DNA of 64,000 bases from Shewanella japonica (GCF_002075795.1 NZ_CP020472.1:1037001-1101000); one strand, 5' to 3'. Counted from the first letter of the stretch, positions 18,203 to 28,795 are shown. The notes: generated by a model not told the origin, from the sequence alone. Translations and numbers: made by a program.

Positions 18203-18557
18203 AAGATGACTTATTTATTGTGTAAGTGCTTATGAGAGCCAAGCTCGCTAATCTAAGTTCGTTATCCTATTTCAGATTGTGAATGAGTTCGTAAATTTAA
18301 TATAAAAATCACAAATAAAATGCGCAATATCACTAACCTGAAATTAACATTGTTAACGGGGGTAGTATTTTCAAATTGATTTGATAGGAGGGAGAAACTT
18401 AGCTAAATAGGCTGACCGTATGATGAAGCACAATGTTCAACACGCTTGGGCTTTAGTGATTAATTTGGTTGAGTTTTATGGTTGCCAAAGCGAGCGAGCG
18501 AGTGAGTAAGTAAGTTGTTTCACTCGCTGGTAGATACGGTTTACATTCAGGTTTCGC
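18203..18557. other. intergenic, nothing certain
   Basis: Upstream region of the polyferredoxin gene and downstream region of the RIO kinase gene. A GAGCGAGCGAGTGAG stretch near 18490-18505 is partly complementary to TTTCACTCGCTGG (18519-18531) and could be the kinase gene's terminator stem. Nothing else is supported. Confidence 0.4.
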
Positions 18558-19415
18558 TTAACAATCTTCATTAGCATCAATAATGCGTTGCAGTCTTTCT
18601 TGTTCTTCTTCCCGTGCTGCGTTGATTTCTTCAAGCACAGAGTCAACATCAGCGATGTGTTCGCTTTCTGCAAATTTACCAGTAAGTTCAGTGTCTGGCG
18701 TTAGTTCTCCTGCTTCAAATAATGCCCACATTTCTTTGGCATATTGGGTGTTAGCAAGCTCTGGGGCAAACTGGCTGTAGTAGTTTGTCATGTTGTTTAC
18801 ATCACGGGCGAACATCCACACAGCATTATTGTTGGCTGCGGCATCAACCGCTTGTGGCAAGTCGATAATCACCGGGCCTTTGTCATCAACCAGCACGTTA
18901 AACTCTGATAAGTCTCCGTGAATAAGCCCAGCACATAACATTAATTTAGTGTATTCAATCATACTGGCGTGATCGCGTATGGCATCTTCTTTTGAAAAGA
19001 CAACATCATTAAGTCGAGGGGCGACAACGCCCTCACTGTCAGTGACGAGCTCCATTAGTAACACACCAGAAAAACAACCATAAGGCTCAGGCACGCGAAC
19101 ACCCGCAGCGGCTAATTTATATAGCGCATCAACTTCGGCGTTTTGCCAAGCTTCTTCTTGCTGATCTCGGCCGAACTTAGAGCCTTTCTCCATCGCTCGG
19201 GCGCGACGACTATTACGAACTTTTCGTCCCTCTTGGTATTGAACGGCTTGTTTAAAGCTGCGCTTATCAACATCTTTATAGACTTTGGCGCAGCGAATAT
19301 CATCGCCGCAGCGCACAACATAAACACTGGCTTCCTTGCCGCTCATTAATTGGCGCAGGACGTCGTCGACTAAGCCTTCTTCAACCAGAGGTTGGATTCG
19401 TTTTGGGATTTTCAT
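18558..19415 (-). CDS. RIO-type serine protein kinase
   Basis: A 285 aa atypical kinase. GKEASVYVVRCG near residues 27-38 is the nucleotide loop, HGDLSEFNVLV the catalytic loop (Asp) and VIIDLPQAVD the metal-binding loop, with Asp replacing the usual DFG as in RIO1. The C-terminal 40 residues are acidic (EEEQERLQ). Bacterial RIO kinases exist in many gammaproteobacteria; their substrates are unclear. Single gene, divergent from the VF530 gene. Confidence 0.85.
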   Translation of the reverse strand: MKIPKRIQPLVEEGLVDDVLRQLMSGKEASVYVVRCGDDIRCAKVYKDVDKRSFKQAVQYQEGRKVRNSRRARAMEKGSKFGRDQQEEAWQNAEVDALYKLAAAGVRVPEPYGCFSGVLLMELVTDSEGVVAPRLNDVVFSKEDAIRDHASMIEYTKLMLCAGLIHGDLSEFNVLVDDKGPVIIDLPQAVDAAANNNAVWMFARDVNNMTNYYSQFAPELANTQYAKEMWALFEAGELTPDTELTGKFAESEHIADVDSVLEEINAAREEEQERLQRIIDANEDC

Positions 19416-19594
19416 TGCGCCGTTATACCGAGTTTATTAGAACAAGGAAAGACCAATTATCGCCATCAGAGTAAAAAGTATCGTAGTGAACAGAAAAAGC
19501 TTTTGGGATAAACACCCAGCGAGATAGCTAAGCGTGTAGATTGCTTGCTATTATGAGGTTTATATTTCGCTCATCGGCATTTTTGGGATCTCTT

Positions 19595-20110
19595 ATGGTT
19601 GAACTACAACGAAACAATCCACTGCATGGTTTAAAATCAGAAACAATGGTCGCTGAGCTAGTCGATTTTTATGACTGGAAGATTTTATACGCAGCCCTGC
19701 GCTTAGAGTGTTTCAATAATAATCCCAGTTTAGAGTCATGCCTTAAGTTTTTAAAGAAAACCGAATGGGCGCGAGAACGCGTTGAAAGCTTTTATCTGTA
19801 TCGTTTTAAAAGCATGCCAAAAGGCAGTGCTGCCCAGTTTGAGCTAAAACCCCGTGAACGTGGCTTTGCTGGTGGCATCGTGCCACGTAAGCCGCAAGAG
19901 CTGACAGTTGAGTTAATTGCAGAAATGCGTGAAAAAGCCACAGCTGATTACGAAGAAATGAAACGTAATAACAGTCGCCCTAACAAGTACGGTAAAGATA
20001 AACCCAGAGCGCAAGATAACTATGCTCAAAATAATCATGCTCAAAATAAATCTCGTAATAAAAACCGCCCAGCGCCATCACAAGACCCGAGTAACCCCTG
20101 GGGTAAATAG
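19595..20110 (+). CDS. VF530-type DNA-binding protein with basic tail
   Basis: The first 75 residues (NPLHGLKSETMVAELVDFY, FNNNPSLESCLKFLKKTEWAR) match the VF530/DUF2132 fold, a small helical protein with DNA-binding-like structure. The rest is a low-complexity Lys/Asn/Gln/Arg tail with two near repeats (NYAQNN, NHAQNK), unlike the usual 75-85 aa family members. The frame is open upstream to a TTG at 19541 and ATG 19553, but the domain begins at MVELQRNN (ATG 19595), so that start is preferred; 171 aa. Confidence 0.75.
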   Translation: MVELQRNNPLHGLKSETMVAELVDFYDWKILYAALRLECFNNNPSLESCLKFLKKTEWARERVESFYLYRFKSMPKGSAAQFELKPRERGFAGGIVPRKPQELTVELIAEMREKATADYEEMKRNNSRPNKYGKDKPRAQDNYAQNNHAQNKSRNKNRPAPSQDPSNPWGK

Positions 20111-20313
20111 GTTGGTTACTTAAGCACTAAGCGTTTTGCTAGACGATATAAGTTACCGTTTAAAAAACTTAGGCTAAGGATAAATTGCTTAATTTGAATG
20201 GGTAGATCAAGCGTCTCATGTTTACCTAGAATAAGGATGTAGAGCACCTAAATAGCGATATACGCTCGATTCGAGATATAACTTGCTCAGATTTATTATC
20301 AAGGACGTGAACC

Positions 20314-20607
20314 ATGATAAAAAGCTCAACGTTAATAGTGATACTTAGAGCTTGTATTCGTTGTGGCATTTGTCTGATTTTACTTGGTATTTATCTACAT
20401 AACTTTAACCACACTGTTGAAGTGATGGGCGTGAAGGGGATTATTCTCAGCGCCATGTGTGTGGCATTTGGGATGGTGTTGTCATTGCCGACGAAAATGT
20501 ATTTAACCCTAGTGCTGGTTAATCATGAAAACCATCAACGTGAACTTGAGCAGCAACAAAATGCCAGTCGCAAGTCTCGCACCAAAGGGCAGCCAAACGA
20601 TCCCTAA
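20314..20607 (+). CDS. small membrane protein, unknown
   Basis: A 97 aa protein with two helices (about 8-28 and 40-58) and a charged C-terminal tail (ENHQRELEQQQNASRKSRTKG). AAGGACG precedes ATG 20314. Not recognised; not obviously part of an operon. Confidence 0.55.
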   Translation: MIKSSTLIVILRACIRCGICLILLGIYLHNFNHTVEVMGVKGIILSAMCVAFGMVLSLPTKMYLTLVLVNHENHQRELEQQQNASRKSRTKGQPNDP

Positions 20608-20934
20608 CATCTCCTTTAGCTGTGAATCAAAAGCCATAGCAGAGCGACTTAAACCATAGCTGAGCGACATAAACCATAGCAAAGCTGCATAAACCATAGC
20701 AGAGCGACTTAAGTCTTAGCAGAGCGACATAAACCATAGCGGAGCGACTTAAGCCTTAGCAAAGCGCTATAAACCATAGCAAAGCGGCATAAACTTTAGC
20801 AAAGCGGTATAGCCTATTTGCTATTGTTCAGTACAGATCTTCCCACCTCTCACTTAGCTGTTCACTTTTCTAGTAAACCTTTCTGGTGTGCGCTTCGTAT
20901 CAATAGCATGTTTGAATAATCTCTAGGGTGTGTT
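20608..20934. other. intergenic with 20 bp repeat before photolyase operon
   Basis: Nothing but the tandem repeat at 20634-20813 and a short leader with AGGGTG at 20924-20929 serving the TTG start of the next gene. Confidence 0.5.
20634..20813. repeat. 20 bp tandem repeat, nine copies
   Basis: Consensus ccatagcagagcgacttaaa; each copy keeps tagc-gagcg/aagcg-taaa with changes at positions 8, 14-16 and 20. The unit is not related to the other repeats in the window. Confidence 0.9.
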
Positions 20935-22323
20935 TTGTCAGACAATCGCTGCTTATTTGTGTTTACTCAAGACCTTCGCTTACACGACAACGTGGCGCTG
21001 AATTCGTTATTGCGTCACGCGCAATCGGTGCAGGATGGTGGTCGCTCAAACCAGCAAACGCCAAGTTTGGCTTTTGCCTATGTGTTTGATGAGCAATGGT
21101 TTACACCAAGATGTTACCAGCAGCAATCAATGGGACCACACAAACTTAGTTTTTTACTGCAATCCTTGGCAGATCTTCAACAACAGCTCAGTGTATTAGG
21201 GCACTCATTGCAGTTATATTTTGGTAATCCTGTTGCAGTGGTTACTCAGTTGGCCGAACAAAACCGCATAAATGCGCTAGGTTACAGTAAATCAGTGGGC
21301 TGGGATGAAAGGCAATCTTGGCAGCAAATAGGTAAAAACCTGCCAGATGTCACTCTACTTGCACAGTGGAATAATGGTTTGTTCAATCAACAGCAAATGA
21401 CGCCTTATATTGATGCAATGAACAGCTTCTCGCAGTTTCGCCGTAAAGTTGAAAAGGCGAAGCTAGCGGTGGAGTTACCTTGCGATACCTTCAATGGTAT
21501 TTCGCCACAACCAATCACCTTAGTCAGCCAATATGAAACCGACTTCAGTCAGTTTCAAGCGCCATCTTCCGTTATATTTTCTGGCGGTGAAAAGGCGGCT
21601 AATAAGCATATTGAGCATTATTTTTCGAGTCATTATGCCAGCGACTATAAACAAACTCGTAATGCACTCGATGGCTTTGAACATTCGACTAAATTCAGTC
21701 CATTTCTCGCTTTCGGTAATGTGTCGGCAAGGGCGTTATGGTCACAGCTAAAGCAATATGAGCGCATACATGGCGCGAATGACTCTACATACTGGATAGG
21801 CTTTGAACTGCTTTGGCGGGAGTATTTTCATTGGCTTGCTTGGCAACATGGCCCGCAGTTATTTCATTTCAAAGGCCAAGCAACAGTCATGCCTCTGACA
21901 AGTTTTTTCCCTGAGCGATTTAAAAAATGGTGCTTAGGTAATACTCCTTATCCTTTGGTCAACGCTTGCATGAAACAGCTTAATACGACGGGTTACATGT
22001 CTAACCGTGGGCGACAGATTGTAGCCAGTTGTTTAGTGAATGAATTAGGCCTTGATTGGCGCTATGGCGCTGCCTATTTTGAGCAACAACTGATTGATTA
22101 TGATGTGGCATCTAACTGGGGAAACTGGCAGTACATTGCTGGCGTTGGTGTCGATCCACGTGGTGGTCGCCATTTCAATATCGAAAAACAAACAGCCATG
22201 TACGACCCTCAGCATGTTTTTATTCGCCATTGGTTGGGCGAGCAATGGCAGCAAGAGCTAGCGTTAAACTTAGATAGCCTTGATGCTGCCGATTGGCCAC
22301 AAGAACATCAGGAGGCTGGCTAA
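20935..22323 (+). CDS. cryptochrome DASH
   Basis: A 462 aa flavoprotein of the Cry-DASH branch, which repairs cyclobutane dimers in single-stranded DNA and binds MTHF and FAD. The N-terminal antenna domain starts CLFVFTQDLRLHDNVAL. The FAD domain has KFSPFLAFGNVSARALW, WREYFHWLAWQHG and NTTGYMSNRGRQIVASCLVNELGLDWRYGA, and the tail has FNIEKQTAMYDPQ, typical of DASH. The start is a TTG with a good AGGGTG. The stop overlaps the next start (TAATG), the first of three overlaps in this operon. Confidence 0.92.
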   Translation: MSDNRCLFVFTQDLRLHDNVALNSLLRHAQSVQDGGRSNQQTPSLAFAYVFDEQWFTPRCYQQQSMGPHKLSFLLQSLADLQQQLSVLGHSLQLYFGNPVAVVTQLAEQNRINALGYSKSVGWDERQSWQQIGKNLPDVTLLAQWNNGLFNQQQMTPYIDAMNSFSQFRRKVEKAKLAVELPCDTFNGISPQPITLVSQYETDFSQFQAPSSVIFSGGEKAANKHIEHYFSSHYASDYKQTRNALDGFEHSTKFSPFLAFGNVSARALWSQLKQYERIHGANDSTYWIGFELLWREYFHWLAWQHGPQLFHFKGQATVMPLTSFFPERFKKWCLGNTPYPLVNACMKQLNTTGYMSNRGRQIVASCLVNELGLDWRYGAAYFEQQLIDYDVASNWGNWQYIAGVGVDPRGGRHFNIEKQTAMYDPQHVFIRHWLGEQWQQELALNLDSLDAADWPQEHQEAG

Positions 22324-23774
22324 TGCCTATAGCGGTTGTGTGGCTTAAACGAGACTTACGCTTGTCTGATCACGCGCCTTTATTGGAGGCAATTAATTCG
22401 GGTTTGCCTGTATTACTTTTATATTGTTTTGAGCCCATAGTCGTTAACGACAAACACACTTCCGCTCGCCACTTACAGTTTATTAAGCAATCCTTGCAGG
22501 ATATCGAGCACCGAGTCCCTCAAGGTGCGTTACGTTGCAGCCTTGATAACGTGACAGAAACCTTAACAGACTTACATCAGCAATTTGGTATATCGGCGTT
22601 ATATTCACATCAAGAGGTGGGGCTTAATAGTACCTTTGAACGTGACATCGAAGTAGGGCAGTGGTGTGAGATTCAAGGCATTGATTGGCATGAAACACCC
22701 TATGCGGCAGTGATACGAGGTTTATCTGATAGGCAAAATTGGGACAAGCACTGGCAAAAGGTCATGCGTGCGCCCTTGGTAAATATTGATTTATCGGTAA
22801 TTGATTGGCTGATTGATGATGAAGCGAAAGGTTCATTGAGTCGATGTGCTGCCTCGCTGCCCAACGCTATAGGCACATTTCAATATGGTGGCGAACAATC
22901 AGCTTGGCAAACGCTAACGTCGTTTTTTGAAGGGCGTGGCCAATCTTATGCGTACTCATTATCGAGCCCACTGTTAAGCCAAACCCACTGTTCACGCCTG
23001 TCGGCATATTTGGCGTGGGGCAATATAAGTTTGCGTCAGGTATACCAGCAACTTTTACAACACTGGAACACCAAAGGCTGGCGGCGCAGTCTGGCGGCGT
23101 TAAGCTCAAGGCTGCACTGGCATTGCCATTTTATCCAAAAGTTTGAAAGTGAATCAGCAATGGAGTTTAGACCAGTTAATCGTGGCTACATTGATTTACC
23201 ACGAGCCGAAGGGGTCGCTGCTATGCTCAAGTTAGAGGCATGGAAAACCGGTAAAACAGGTATTCCTATGGTGGATGCGTGTATGCGATGTTTAATTCAC
23301 ACGGGCTACATCAACTTTAGAATGCGTGCCATGTTAGTGAGTTTTCTGACCCATCATTTACAGCTTGATTGGCGTTTAGGTGTGCAGCATCTTGCCCAGC
23401 TGTTTTTAGACTTTGAGCCAGGGATCCATTACAGCCAATTCCAAATGCAAGCTGGGGTTACTGGCATCAATACCATTCGGATTTATAACCCTGTAAAGCA
23501 AGGTATCGAAAAAGATTCTGATGGCGAGTTTGTCAAAAAATGGTTACCTGAACTGGAAGATATTCCAGCTCCTTTAGTGCATTCACCTTGGATGTTGTCA
23601 CCAATGGAGCAAATGATGCATCAAGTCCAACTCGGTATTGAATACCCTGAGCCAATCGTCGACCTAAGCCAAAGCTATAAAGCGGCGCAAAGCCTATTGT
23701 GGCAGTGGCGCAGCCGACCTCAAGTCAAGCAAGAGGCCCAACGCTTGTTGCTGCGACATGTTAGGCAGGGTTGA
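22323..23774 (+). CDS. photolyase/cryptochrome-family protein
   Basis: A 483 aa second member of the photolyase superfamily. The antenna domain begins [18 protein letters not shown]. The FAD domain includes [59 protein letters not shown] and [18 protein letters not shown] 22323 overlaps the previous TAA by one base, with AGGAGG at 22309. It belongs to a less-studied subgroup seen with DUF2256 and FeS photolyase genes; whether it repairs DNA or senses light is not decided by sequence. Confidence 0.85.
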   Translation: MPIAVVWLKRDLRLSDHAPLLEAINSGLPVLLLYCFEPIVVNDKHTSARHLQFIKQSLQDIEHRVPQGALRCSLDNVTETLTDLHQQFGISALYSHQEVGLNSTFERDIEVGQWCEIQGIDWHETPYAAVIRGLSDRQNWDKHWQKVMRAPLVNIDLSVIDWLIDDEAKGSLSRCAASLPNAIGTFQYGGEQSAWQTLTSFFEGRGQSYAYSLSSPLLSQTHCSRLSAYLAWGNISLRQVYQQLLQHWNTKGWRRSLAALSSRLHWHCHFIQKFESESAMEFRPVNRGYIDLPRAEGVAAMLKLEAWKTGKTGIPMVDACMRCLIHTGYINFRMRAMLVSFLTHHLQLDWRLGVQHLAQLFLDFEPGIHYSQFQMQAGVTGINTIRIYNPVKQGIEKDSDGEFVKKWLPELEDIPAPLVHSPWMLSPMEQMMHQVQLGIEYPEPIVDLSQSYKAAQSLLWQWRSRPQVKQEAQRLLLRHVRQG

Positions 23775-24031
23775 TGAGAAAATCACAAGGGATAAAAAGC
23801 AATTTGCCAGACAAAATATGTCTAGTGTGTCAGCGACCATTTAGCTGGCGTAAAAAATGGCAGCGGGATTGGCCTAATGTGAAGTACTGCTCTAAGCGCT
23901 GTGCGGGTGAAAGACGATCAGTCATTGCAAGCTTAGCGAAAACCTTACCCGCAAATACCTTACTCGTGAATACAAAACTGACTAAGGCTGAATTAGCTAA
24001 TAAGCCATTAGTTAAAAAGGAAACGTCATGA
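23771..24031 (+). CDS. DUF2256 zinc-ribbon-like protein
   Basis: 86 aa. The family core [20 protein letters not shown] followed by [13 protein letters not shown] gives a CxxC...CxxxC metal site. A 30-residue Leu/Lys/Thr-rich tail is added. It overlaps its neighbours by four bases on both sides (ATGA), so it is translated with them. DUF2256 genes often sit beside photolyase-like genes; their role is unknown. Confidence 0.85.
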   Translation: MMRKSQGIKSNLPDKICLVCQRPFSWRKKWQRDWPNVKYCSKRCAGERRSVIASLAKTLPANTLLVNTKLTKAELANKPLVKKETS

Positions 24032-25599
24032 AAACAGCCAATCGATTACGACTGATTTTAGGCGATCAACTTAATGCGTCACACTCTTGGTTTCGCCAGA
24101 CCTGTCCAGAGACTTTATATGTTATTGCTGAGCTAAAACAAGAAACAAACTACACCCGTCATCATGGGCAAAAGGTGTGTGCTTTTTTTGCGGCAATGGA
24201 CGCCTTTGCTAAGGCACTGCAGCAAGCTGGGCATCGTGTGTGCTATTTAACGTTAGATGACACTGCGTCATTTACAGATTTACCTGAATTATTTCATAGC
24301 CTGATTGAGCAATACCAAGTTACGCAGTTTGAGTATCAGTTGCCTGATGAGTATCGCCTGCGAGAGCAGTTAGCGAATGACATGAATTTCAACACAGGCG
24401 TTACGACTCAAGCCTACGAAACTGAACACTTTTATTTGTCTGATTCAGAGCTCAATGAGTACTTCAAAGCGGGTAAGAAACACCGTTTAGAGCACTTTTA
24501 TCGCAAGATGCGTAAACGCGTTAATTTACTGATGGATGGAGACAATCCAGAAGGTGGGCAATGGAATTATGATGCTGAAAACAGGAAAAAGTTAACCCCT
24601 GCCGACTTTGAACATGTACCCGAAGCGTTAGTCTTTAGTCATGATGTTAGCGAAATAATTGCACGGCTAAAACGCCATGACATTCACACCATAGGTAACA
24701 TGTCACAGACCTTGCTTTGGCCAGTAACACGTCAGGAGGCACAGGATTTATTAGTGTATTTTTGTCGCGTTTGTTTAGTGCGTTTTGGCCAATTTCAAGA
24801 TGCGATGACAGGCCAACTTGATACCTTGCTTTCTCAGCGACAATGGAGCTTATACCACTCTCGGCTATCCTTTGCCATTAATAGCAAAATGCTCAGTCCA
24901 CAACATGTGGTCGATACCGCGATTGCATCTTATCGCCAAGCAGAGGGTGCCATCTCAATAGCTCAAATTGAAGGGTTTGTTCGTCAAATTTTAGGTTGGC
25001 GTGAATTTGTCCGTGGCGTGTATTGGGCCAATATGCCCGAGTATCAACAGTTAAACCATTTAGATGCAACCCAAGCTTTGCCCAATTGGTTTTGGGATGC
25101 TAATACCAAGATGAATTGTCAACATCATGCCATTAAACAATCCCTCGATTATGCCTATGCTCATCATATTCAGCGTTTAATGGTCACGGGTAACTTTTGC
25201 CTGATTGCTGGCATTCACCCTGATGAAGTAGACCAGTGGTATTTAGGTATTTATATCGATGCGATTGAGTGGGTTGAAATGCCCAACACCCGAGGGATGA
25301 GCCAGTTTGCTGATGGTGGCATTGTAGGTTCAAAAGCCTATGCCGCTAGCGGTAACTATATTAAAAAAATGAGCGACTATTGCACTGACTGCCACTACAA
25401 GGTGAATCAAATTGACACAGAGGATGCGTGCCCGCTGAACTCGATGTACTGGCACTTTATGGATAAGCATCAACACCGTTTTAATGCCAACCCTCGCACT
25501 AGAATGGTGTACGCCAATTGGCTTAAAAAACCAGAGGCTGACAGGGCTCGTATACTTAAGCATGCCCACGGGTTATTAGCCAATTTAGATAATATCTAA
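24028..25599 (+). CDS. FeS-type (6-4) photolyase/cryptochrome, PhrB-like
   Basis: A 523 aa protein of the FeS-BCP group (prokaryotic 6-4 photolyases). The N-terminal DUF-type antenna domain starts [16 protein letters not shown]. The C-terminal part carries Cys in [18 protein letters not shown] and [11 protein letters not shown], the expected 4Fe-4S ligands, plus [11 protein letters not shown] and ANWLKKPE. It is the last gene of the overlapping operon. Expected reaction: light-driven repair of (6-4) photoproducts. Confidence 0.92.
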   Translation: MKTANRLRLILGDQLNASHSWFRQTCPETLYVIAELKQETNYTRHHGQKVCAFFAAMDAFAKALQQAGHRVCYLTLDDTASFTDLPELFHSLIEQYQVTQFEYQLPDEYRLREQLANDMNFNTGVTTQAYETEHFYLSDSELNEYFKAGKKHRLEHFYRKMRKRVNLLMDGDNPEGGQWNYDAENRKKLTPADFEHVPEALVFSHDVSEIIARLKRHDIHTIGNMSQTLLWPVTRQEAQDLLVYFCRVCLVRFGQFQDAMTGQLDTLLSQRQWSLYHSRLSFAINSKMLSPQHVVDTAIASYRQAEGAISIAQIEGFVRQILGWREFVRGVYWANMPEYQQLNHLDATQALPNWFWDANTKMNCQHHAIKQSLDYAYAHHIQRLMVTGNFCLIAGIHPDEVDQWYLGIYIDAIEWVEMPNTRGMSQFADGGIVGSKAYAASGNYIKKMSDYCTDCHYKVNQIDTEDACPLNSMYWHFMDKHQHRFNANPRTRMVYANWLKKPEADRARILKHAHGLLANLDNI

Positions 25600-25649
25600 T
25601 GCTCAGTCTAATGCTCAGTCTCAATCTCAATCTCAATCTCAGTCTCAAC
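25596..25649. repeat. short imperfect repeat, tctcaa-type
   Basis: Two tctaatgctcag-like units followed by four to five tctcaa hexamers immediately after the photolyase operon. No stem-loop terminator is evident there. Confidence 0.7.
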
Positions 25650-25734
25650 GCATTGGCACCGAGAACTTTTACTTTAAATCAGGGCTAAGTCTCGCTTGGG
25701 TTTATTTTCAACTTATAGGAAACGTCATCATATT

Positions 25735-26442
25735 ATGGCAATTAAGCATTTCAGTTCAGCAGATATTAATGGCTTTGCAGATCGTCAACGAGCTAGGTTT
25801 ATCAATAGCTTATCAGGGTTTAAAAGTGCCAATTTAGTGGCAACAATTGACGAGCAAGGCATCACTAATTTGGCGATGATAAGCTCGGTGTTTCACATTG
25901 GCGCATCGCCTGCGTTAGTCGGTATGATCATTCGCCCAACCGCTGTGCAGCCTCCAGCAAAAAACACCCTCAAAAAAGCGAACATCAACGACGCTGATAA
26001 TAAAGCTGTTCCCCGAAATACCTTAGCCAATATCAAACGCACTGGGATTTACACCATTAACCACGTATCGGCAGATATTTATCAGCAGGCACACCAAACT
26101 TCGGCTAGGTACGATGATGCTATTTCAGAGTTTGATGCAGTAGGGCTTACAGAAACCTATATTGATGGAGTTGCTGCGCCATTTGTTCAACAAAGCCAGC
26201 TAAAGTTTTCGCTGTCAGTGCGGGAGATTACGCCATTAACTATCAACAATACGATATTGGTGATTGGCGAAGTCAGCCATGTATTAGTGGATAACATCGC
26301 GGTGAAAGATGATGGTTATATTGATATCGAGTCGATAAATACCGCAGCTGTGTCGGGGCTTGATAGTTATCATACGACGACCAGATTATCACGCTTGAGC
26401 TATGCCAAAGTCGATAGGCCAGTACAAGCATTGGATATTTGA
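25735..26442 (+). CDS. flavin reductase-like FMN-binding protein
   Basis: A 235 aa split-barrel flavoprotein. FINSLSGFKSANLVATIDEQGITNLAMISSVFHIGASPALVGMI is the FMN-binding region, and RNTLANIKRTGIYTINHV continues the fold. About 20 residues (VQPPAKNTLKKANINDADNKAV) form an insertion. ATG 25735 is chosen because the family begins near here; a TTG at 25696 is in frame. The only Shine-Dalgarno candidate (AGGAA) is rather distant. Substrate unknown. Confidence 0.75.
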   Translation: MAIKHFSSADINGFADRQRARFINSLSGFKSANLVATIDEQGITNLAMISSVFHIGASPALVGMIIRPTAVQPPAKNTLKKANINDADNKAVPRNTLANIKRTGIYTINHVSADIYQQAHQTSARYDDAISEFDAVGLTETYIDGVAAPFVQQSQLKFSLSVREITPLTINNTILVIGEVSHVLVDNIAVKDDGYIDIESINTAAVSGLDSYHTTTRLSRLSYAKVDRPVQALDI

Positions 26443-26611
26443 TTGTAGCTGATGGCGGAAAATAGCGGATAATCAGCCACAATCGAGTTTTATTTTAATT
26501 AATCCAAGACTAATGGAGCAAAAACACCGATAATTCACCCCATTCGATAGATAGGCGCGATCGTTAGCGCTGATTTAAACATATTAGCTAAGCAAGTTGT
26601 GGGTGTATTCA

Positions 26612-28795
26612 ATGGAAATCAAAGTTAACTTTCTCGATAACTTAAGGCTCGAAGCCAAGTTTGACGATTTTACGGTTACGGCCGATCAGCCTATTCGCTA
26701 TAAAGGTGATGGTTCAGCGCCAAGTCCGTTTGATTACTTCCTTGCATCATCTGCGTTATGTGCGGCTTACTTCATCAAGGTTTATTGTAAAGCCCGCGAT
26801 ATTCCGACCGATAATATTCGCCTATCGCAAAACAACATTGTTGACCCTGAAGATCGTTACAACCAGATTTTTCAAATTCAAGTTGAACTGCCTGATGATA
26901 TCTCAGAGAAAGATCGTACCGGCATATTGCGTTCCATTGACCGCTGTACGGTAAAAAAGGTCGTGCAAACAGGCCCTGAATTTAAAATAGAAACGGTTGA
27001 AAACCTCGATAGTGATGCGAACGCCATGCTAATGGGACAACCTGATGACGATGAGACTACCTACATTTTAGGTAAAGACTTACCGCTTGAAGAAACCATT
27101 AAAAATATGACCGGGATGTTGGCTGATCTTGGGATGAAAATTGAAATCTCATCGTGGCGCAACATCGTCCCTAACGTGTGGTCATTACATATTCGTGATG
27201 CTGCATCGCCAATGTGTTTTACCAATGGTAAAGGTGCAACCAAAGAAAGTGCATTATGCTCAGCGTTAGGCGAGTTCATTGAACGTTTAAACAATAACTT
27301 CTTCTATAACGATCAGTTTTTTGGCAACGAGATCGCCAACAGCGAGTTTGTTCACTACCCCAATGAAAAGTGGTTTGAACTTGAAGAAGACGATGCTTTA
27401 CCACAAGGCATTTTAGACGAGTACACCCTTGAAATTTATAACCCAGATGAAGAGTTAAATGGCTCGCATTTGATTGATACTAACTCAGGCAATATTGAGC
27501 GCGGTATTTGCACGATTCCTTACACACGTCACAGCGATGGTGAAACGGTCTATTTCCCATCAAACCTGATTGAAAACTTATTTTTAAGTAACGGCATGAG
27601 CGCGGGTAACAACCTGCAAGAAGCCCAAGTGCAGTGCTTGTCTGAAATCTTTGAAAGAGCCATTAAACGCCAAATCATTGAGCAAGAAATTGTTCTTCCT
27701 GATGTGCCAATGGCCGTATTAGAAAAGTATCCAAGCATTCTTGCAGGGATTAACGGTTTAGAAGAGCAAGGTTTCCCTGTCGTGGTAAAAGATGCCTCAC
27801 TTGGCGGTGAATTCCCAGTGATGTGCGTGACCTTAATGAACCCTAAAACGGGCGGCGTTTTTGCTTCATTTGGCGCACACCCAAGCTTTGAAGTGGCATT
27901 AGAGCGCAGCCTTACTGAGTTACTGCAAGGCCGCAGCTTTGAAGGCTTAAATGACGTGCCAAAGCCGACATTTAACAGCATGGCAGTGAGTGAGCCAGAG
28001 AACTTTGTTGAGCACTTTATTGATTCAACGGGTGTGGTTTCATGGCGATTCTTTAGCAGCAATTCAGAATATGAATTCTGTGAATGGGACTTCTCAGGTA
28101 CATCTGAAGAAGAAGCAAACGGCTTATTCGGCATCTTAGAAGCCTTAGGTAAAGAGGTGTATACCGCTGAGTTTAACCAGTTAGGTGCATCAGCTTGTCG
28201 TATGTTGGTCCCTGATTTTTCTGAAGTTTACCCTGTGGAAGACCTGATTTGGGATAACACCAATAAAGCCTTAGATTATCGTGAAGATATTTTAAATCTG
28301 CATCGTTTATCTGATGAAGAGCTGGTGGATTTGGTTAACCGTTTAGATGAAAGTCAGCAAGATAACTACACTGACATTCGCACCATGATTGGTATTGTGT
28401 TTGATGAAAATACCGTCTGGGGACAGTTAACGATTATTGAGTTAAAAATCTTAATTTACCTTGCATTAGGTGCTCTTGAAGAAGCCCTTGAGTTAGTCGA
28501 AGACTTCCTGCAATTTAACGATAATACGGTTGAGCGTGGCTTATTCTATCAAGCTGTTAATGCTGTATTAGAAGTTGAGTTAGATGAAGAGCTGGAACTT
28601 GAGCACTTTATCCATAACTTTACCCGTATGTTCGGCGAAGAAGTGATGCAAAATGTGGTTGGTAGCGTAACAGGTGAAGTGAGATTCTATGGCCTAACTG
28701 AAACCAGCATCAACCTTGAAGGCATTGAGCCTCATTTACGCTTGATTGAAAGCTATAAGAAACTGCATCAAGCGCGTAAATTGGCTGCTCAATAG
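26612..28795 (+). CDS. ycaO: OsmC-YcaO fusion protein
   Basis: 727 aa. Residues 1-140 form an OsmC-like domain (PSPFDYFLASSALCAAYFI with its Cys, then VKKVVQTGPEF). Residues from about 150 to 560 form a YcaO ATP-binding domain (GKGATKESALCSALGEFIERL, GMSAGNNLQEAQVQCLSEIFERAIK). The C-terminal 170 residues are acidic and helical, TPR-like, as in E. coli YcaO. YcaO proteins activate amide backbones with ATP; the E. coli protein is linked to beta-methylthiolation of ribosomal protein S12. The OsmC fusion is not in the E. coli protein. The start at 26612 is chosen over an upstream TTG. Confidence 0.88.
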   Translation: MEIKVNFLDNLRLEAKFDDFTVTADQPIRYKGDGSAPSPFDYFLASSALCAAYFIKVYCKARDIPTDNIRLSQNNIVDPEDRYNQIFQIQVELPDDISEKDRTGILRSIDRCTVKKVVQTGPEFKIETVENLDSDANAMLMGQPDDDETTYILGKDLPLEETIKNMTGMLADLGMKIEISSWRNIVPNVWSLHIRDAASPMCFTNGKGATKESALCSALGEFIERLNNNFFYNDQFFGNEIANSEFVHYPNEKWFELEEDDALPQGILDEYTLEIYNPDEELNGSHLIDTNSGNIERGICTIPYTRHSDGETVYFPSNLIENLFLSNGMSAGNNLQEAQVQCLSEIFERAIKRQIIEQEIVLPDVPMAVLEKYPSILAGINGLEEQGFPVVVKDASLGGEFPVMCVTLMNPKTGGVFASFGAHPSFEVALERSLTELLQGRSFEGLNDVPKPTFNSMAVSEPENFVEHFIDSTGVVSWRFFSSNSEYEFCEWDFSGTSEEEANGLFGILEALGKEVYTAEFNQLGASACRMLVPDFSEVYPVEDLIWDNTNKALDYREDILNLHRLSDEELVDLVNRLDESQQDNYTDIRTMIGIVFDENTVWGQLTIIELKILIYLALGALEEALELVEDFLQFNDNTVERGLFYQAVNAVLEVELDEELELEHFIHNFTRMFGEEVMQNVVGSVTGEVRFYGLTETSINLEGIEPHLRLIESYKKLHQARKLAAQ

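Noticed and set aside
20634..20813. Possible CRISPR or iteron origin
   Set aside because: No spacers, no replication protein or DnaA-type context; degenerate 20 bp tandem repeat only.
27550..28134. 194 aa minus-strand frame within the YcaO gene
   Set aside because: Antisense shadow of a strongly supported gene with no features of its own.
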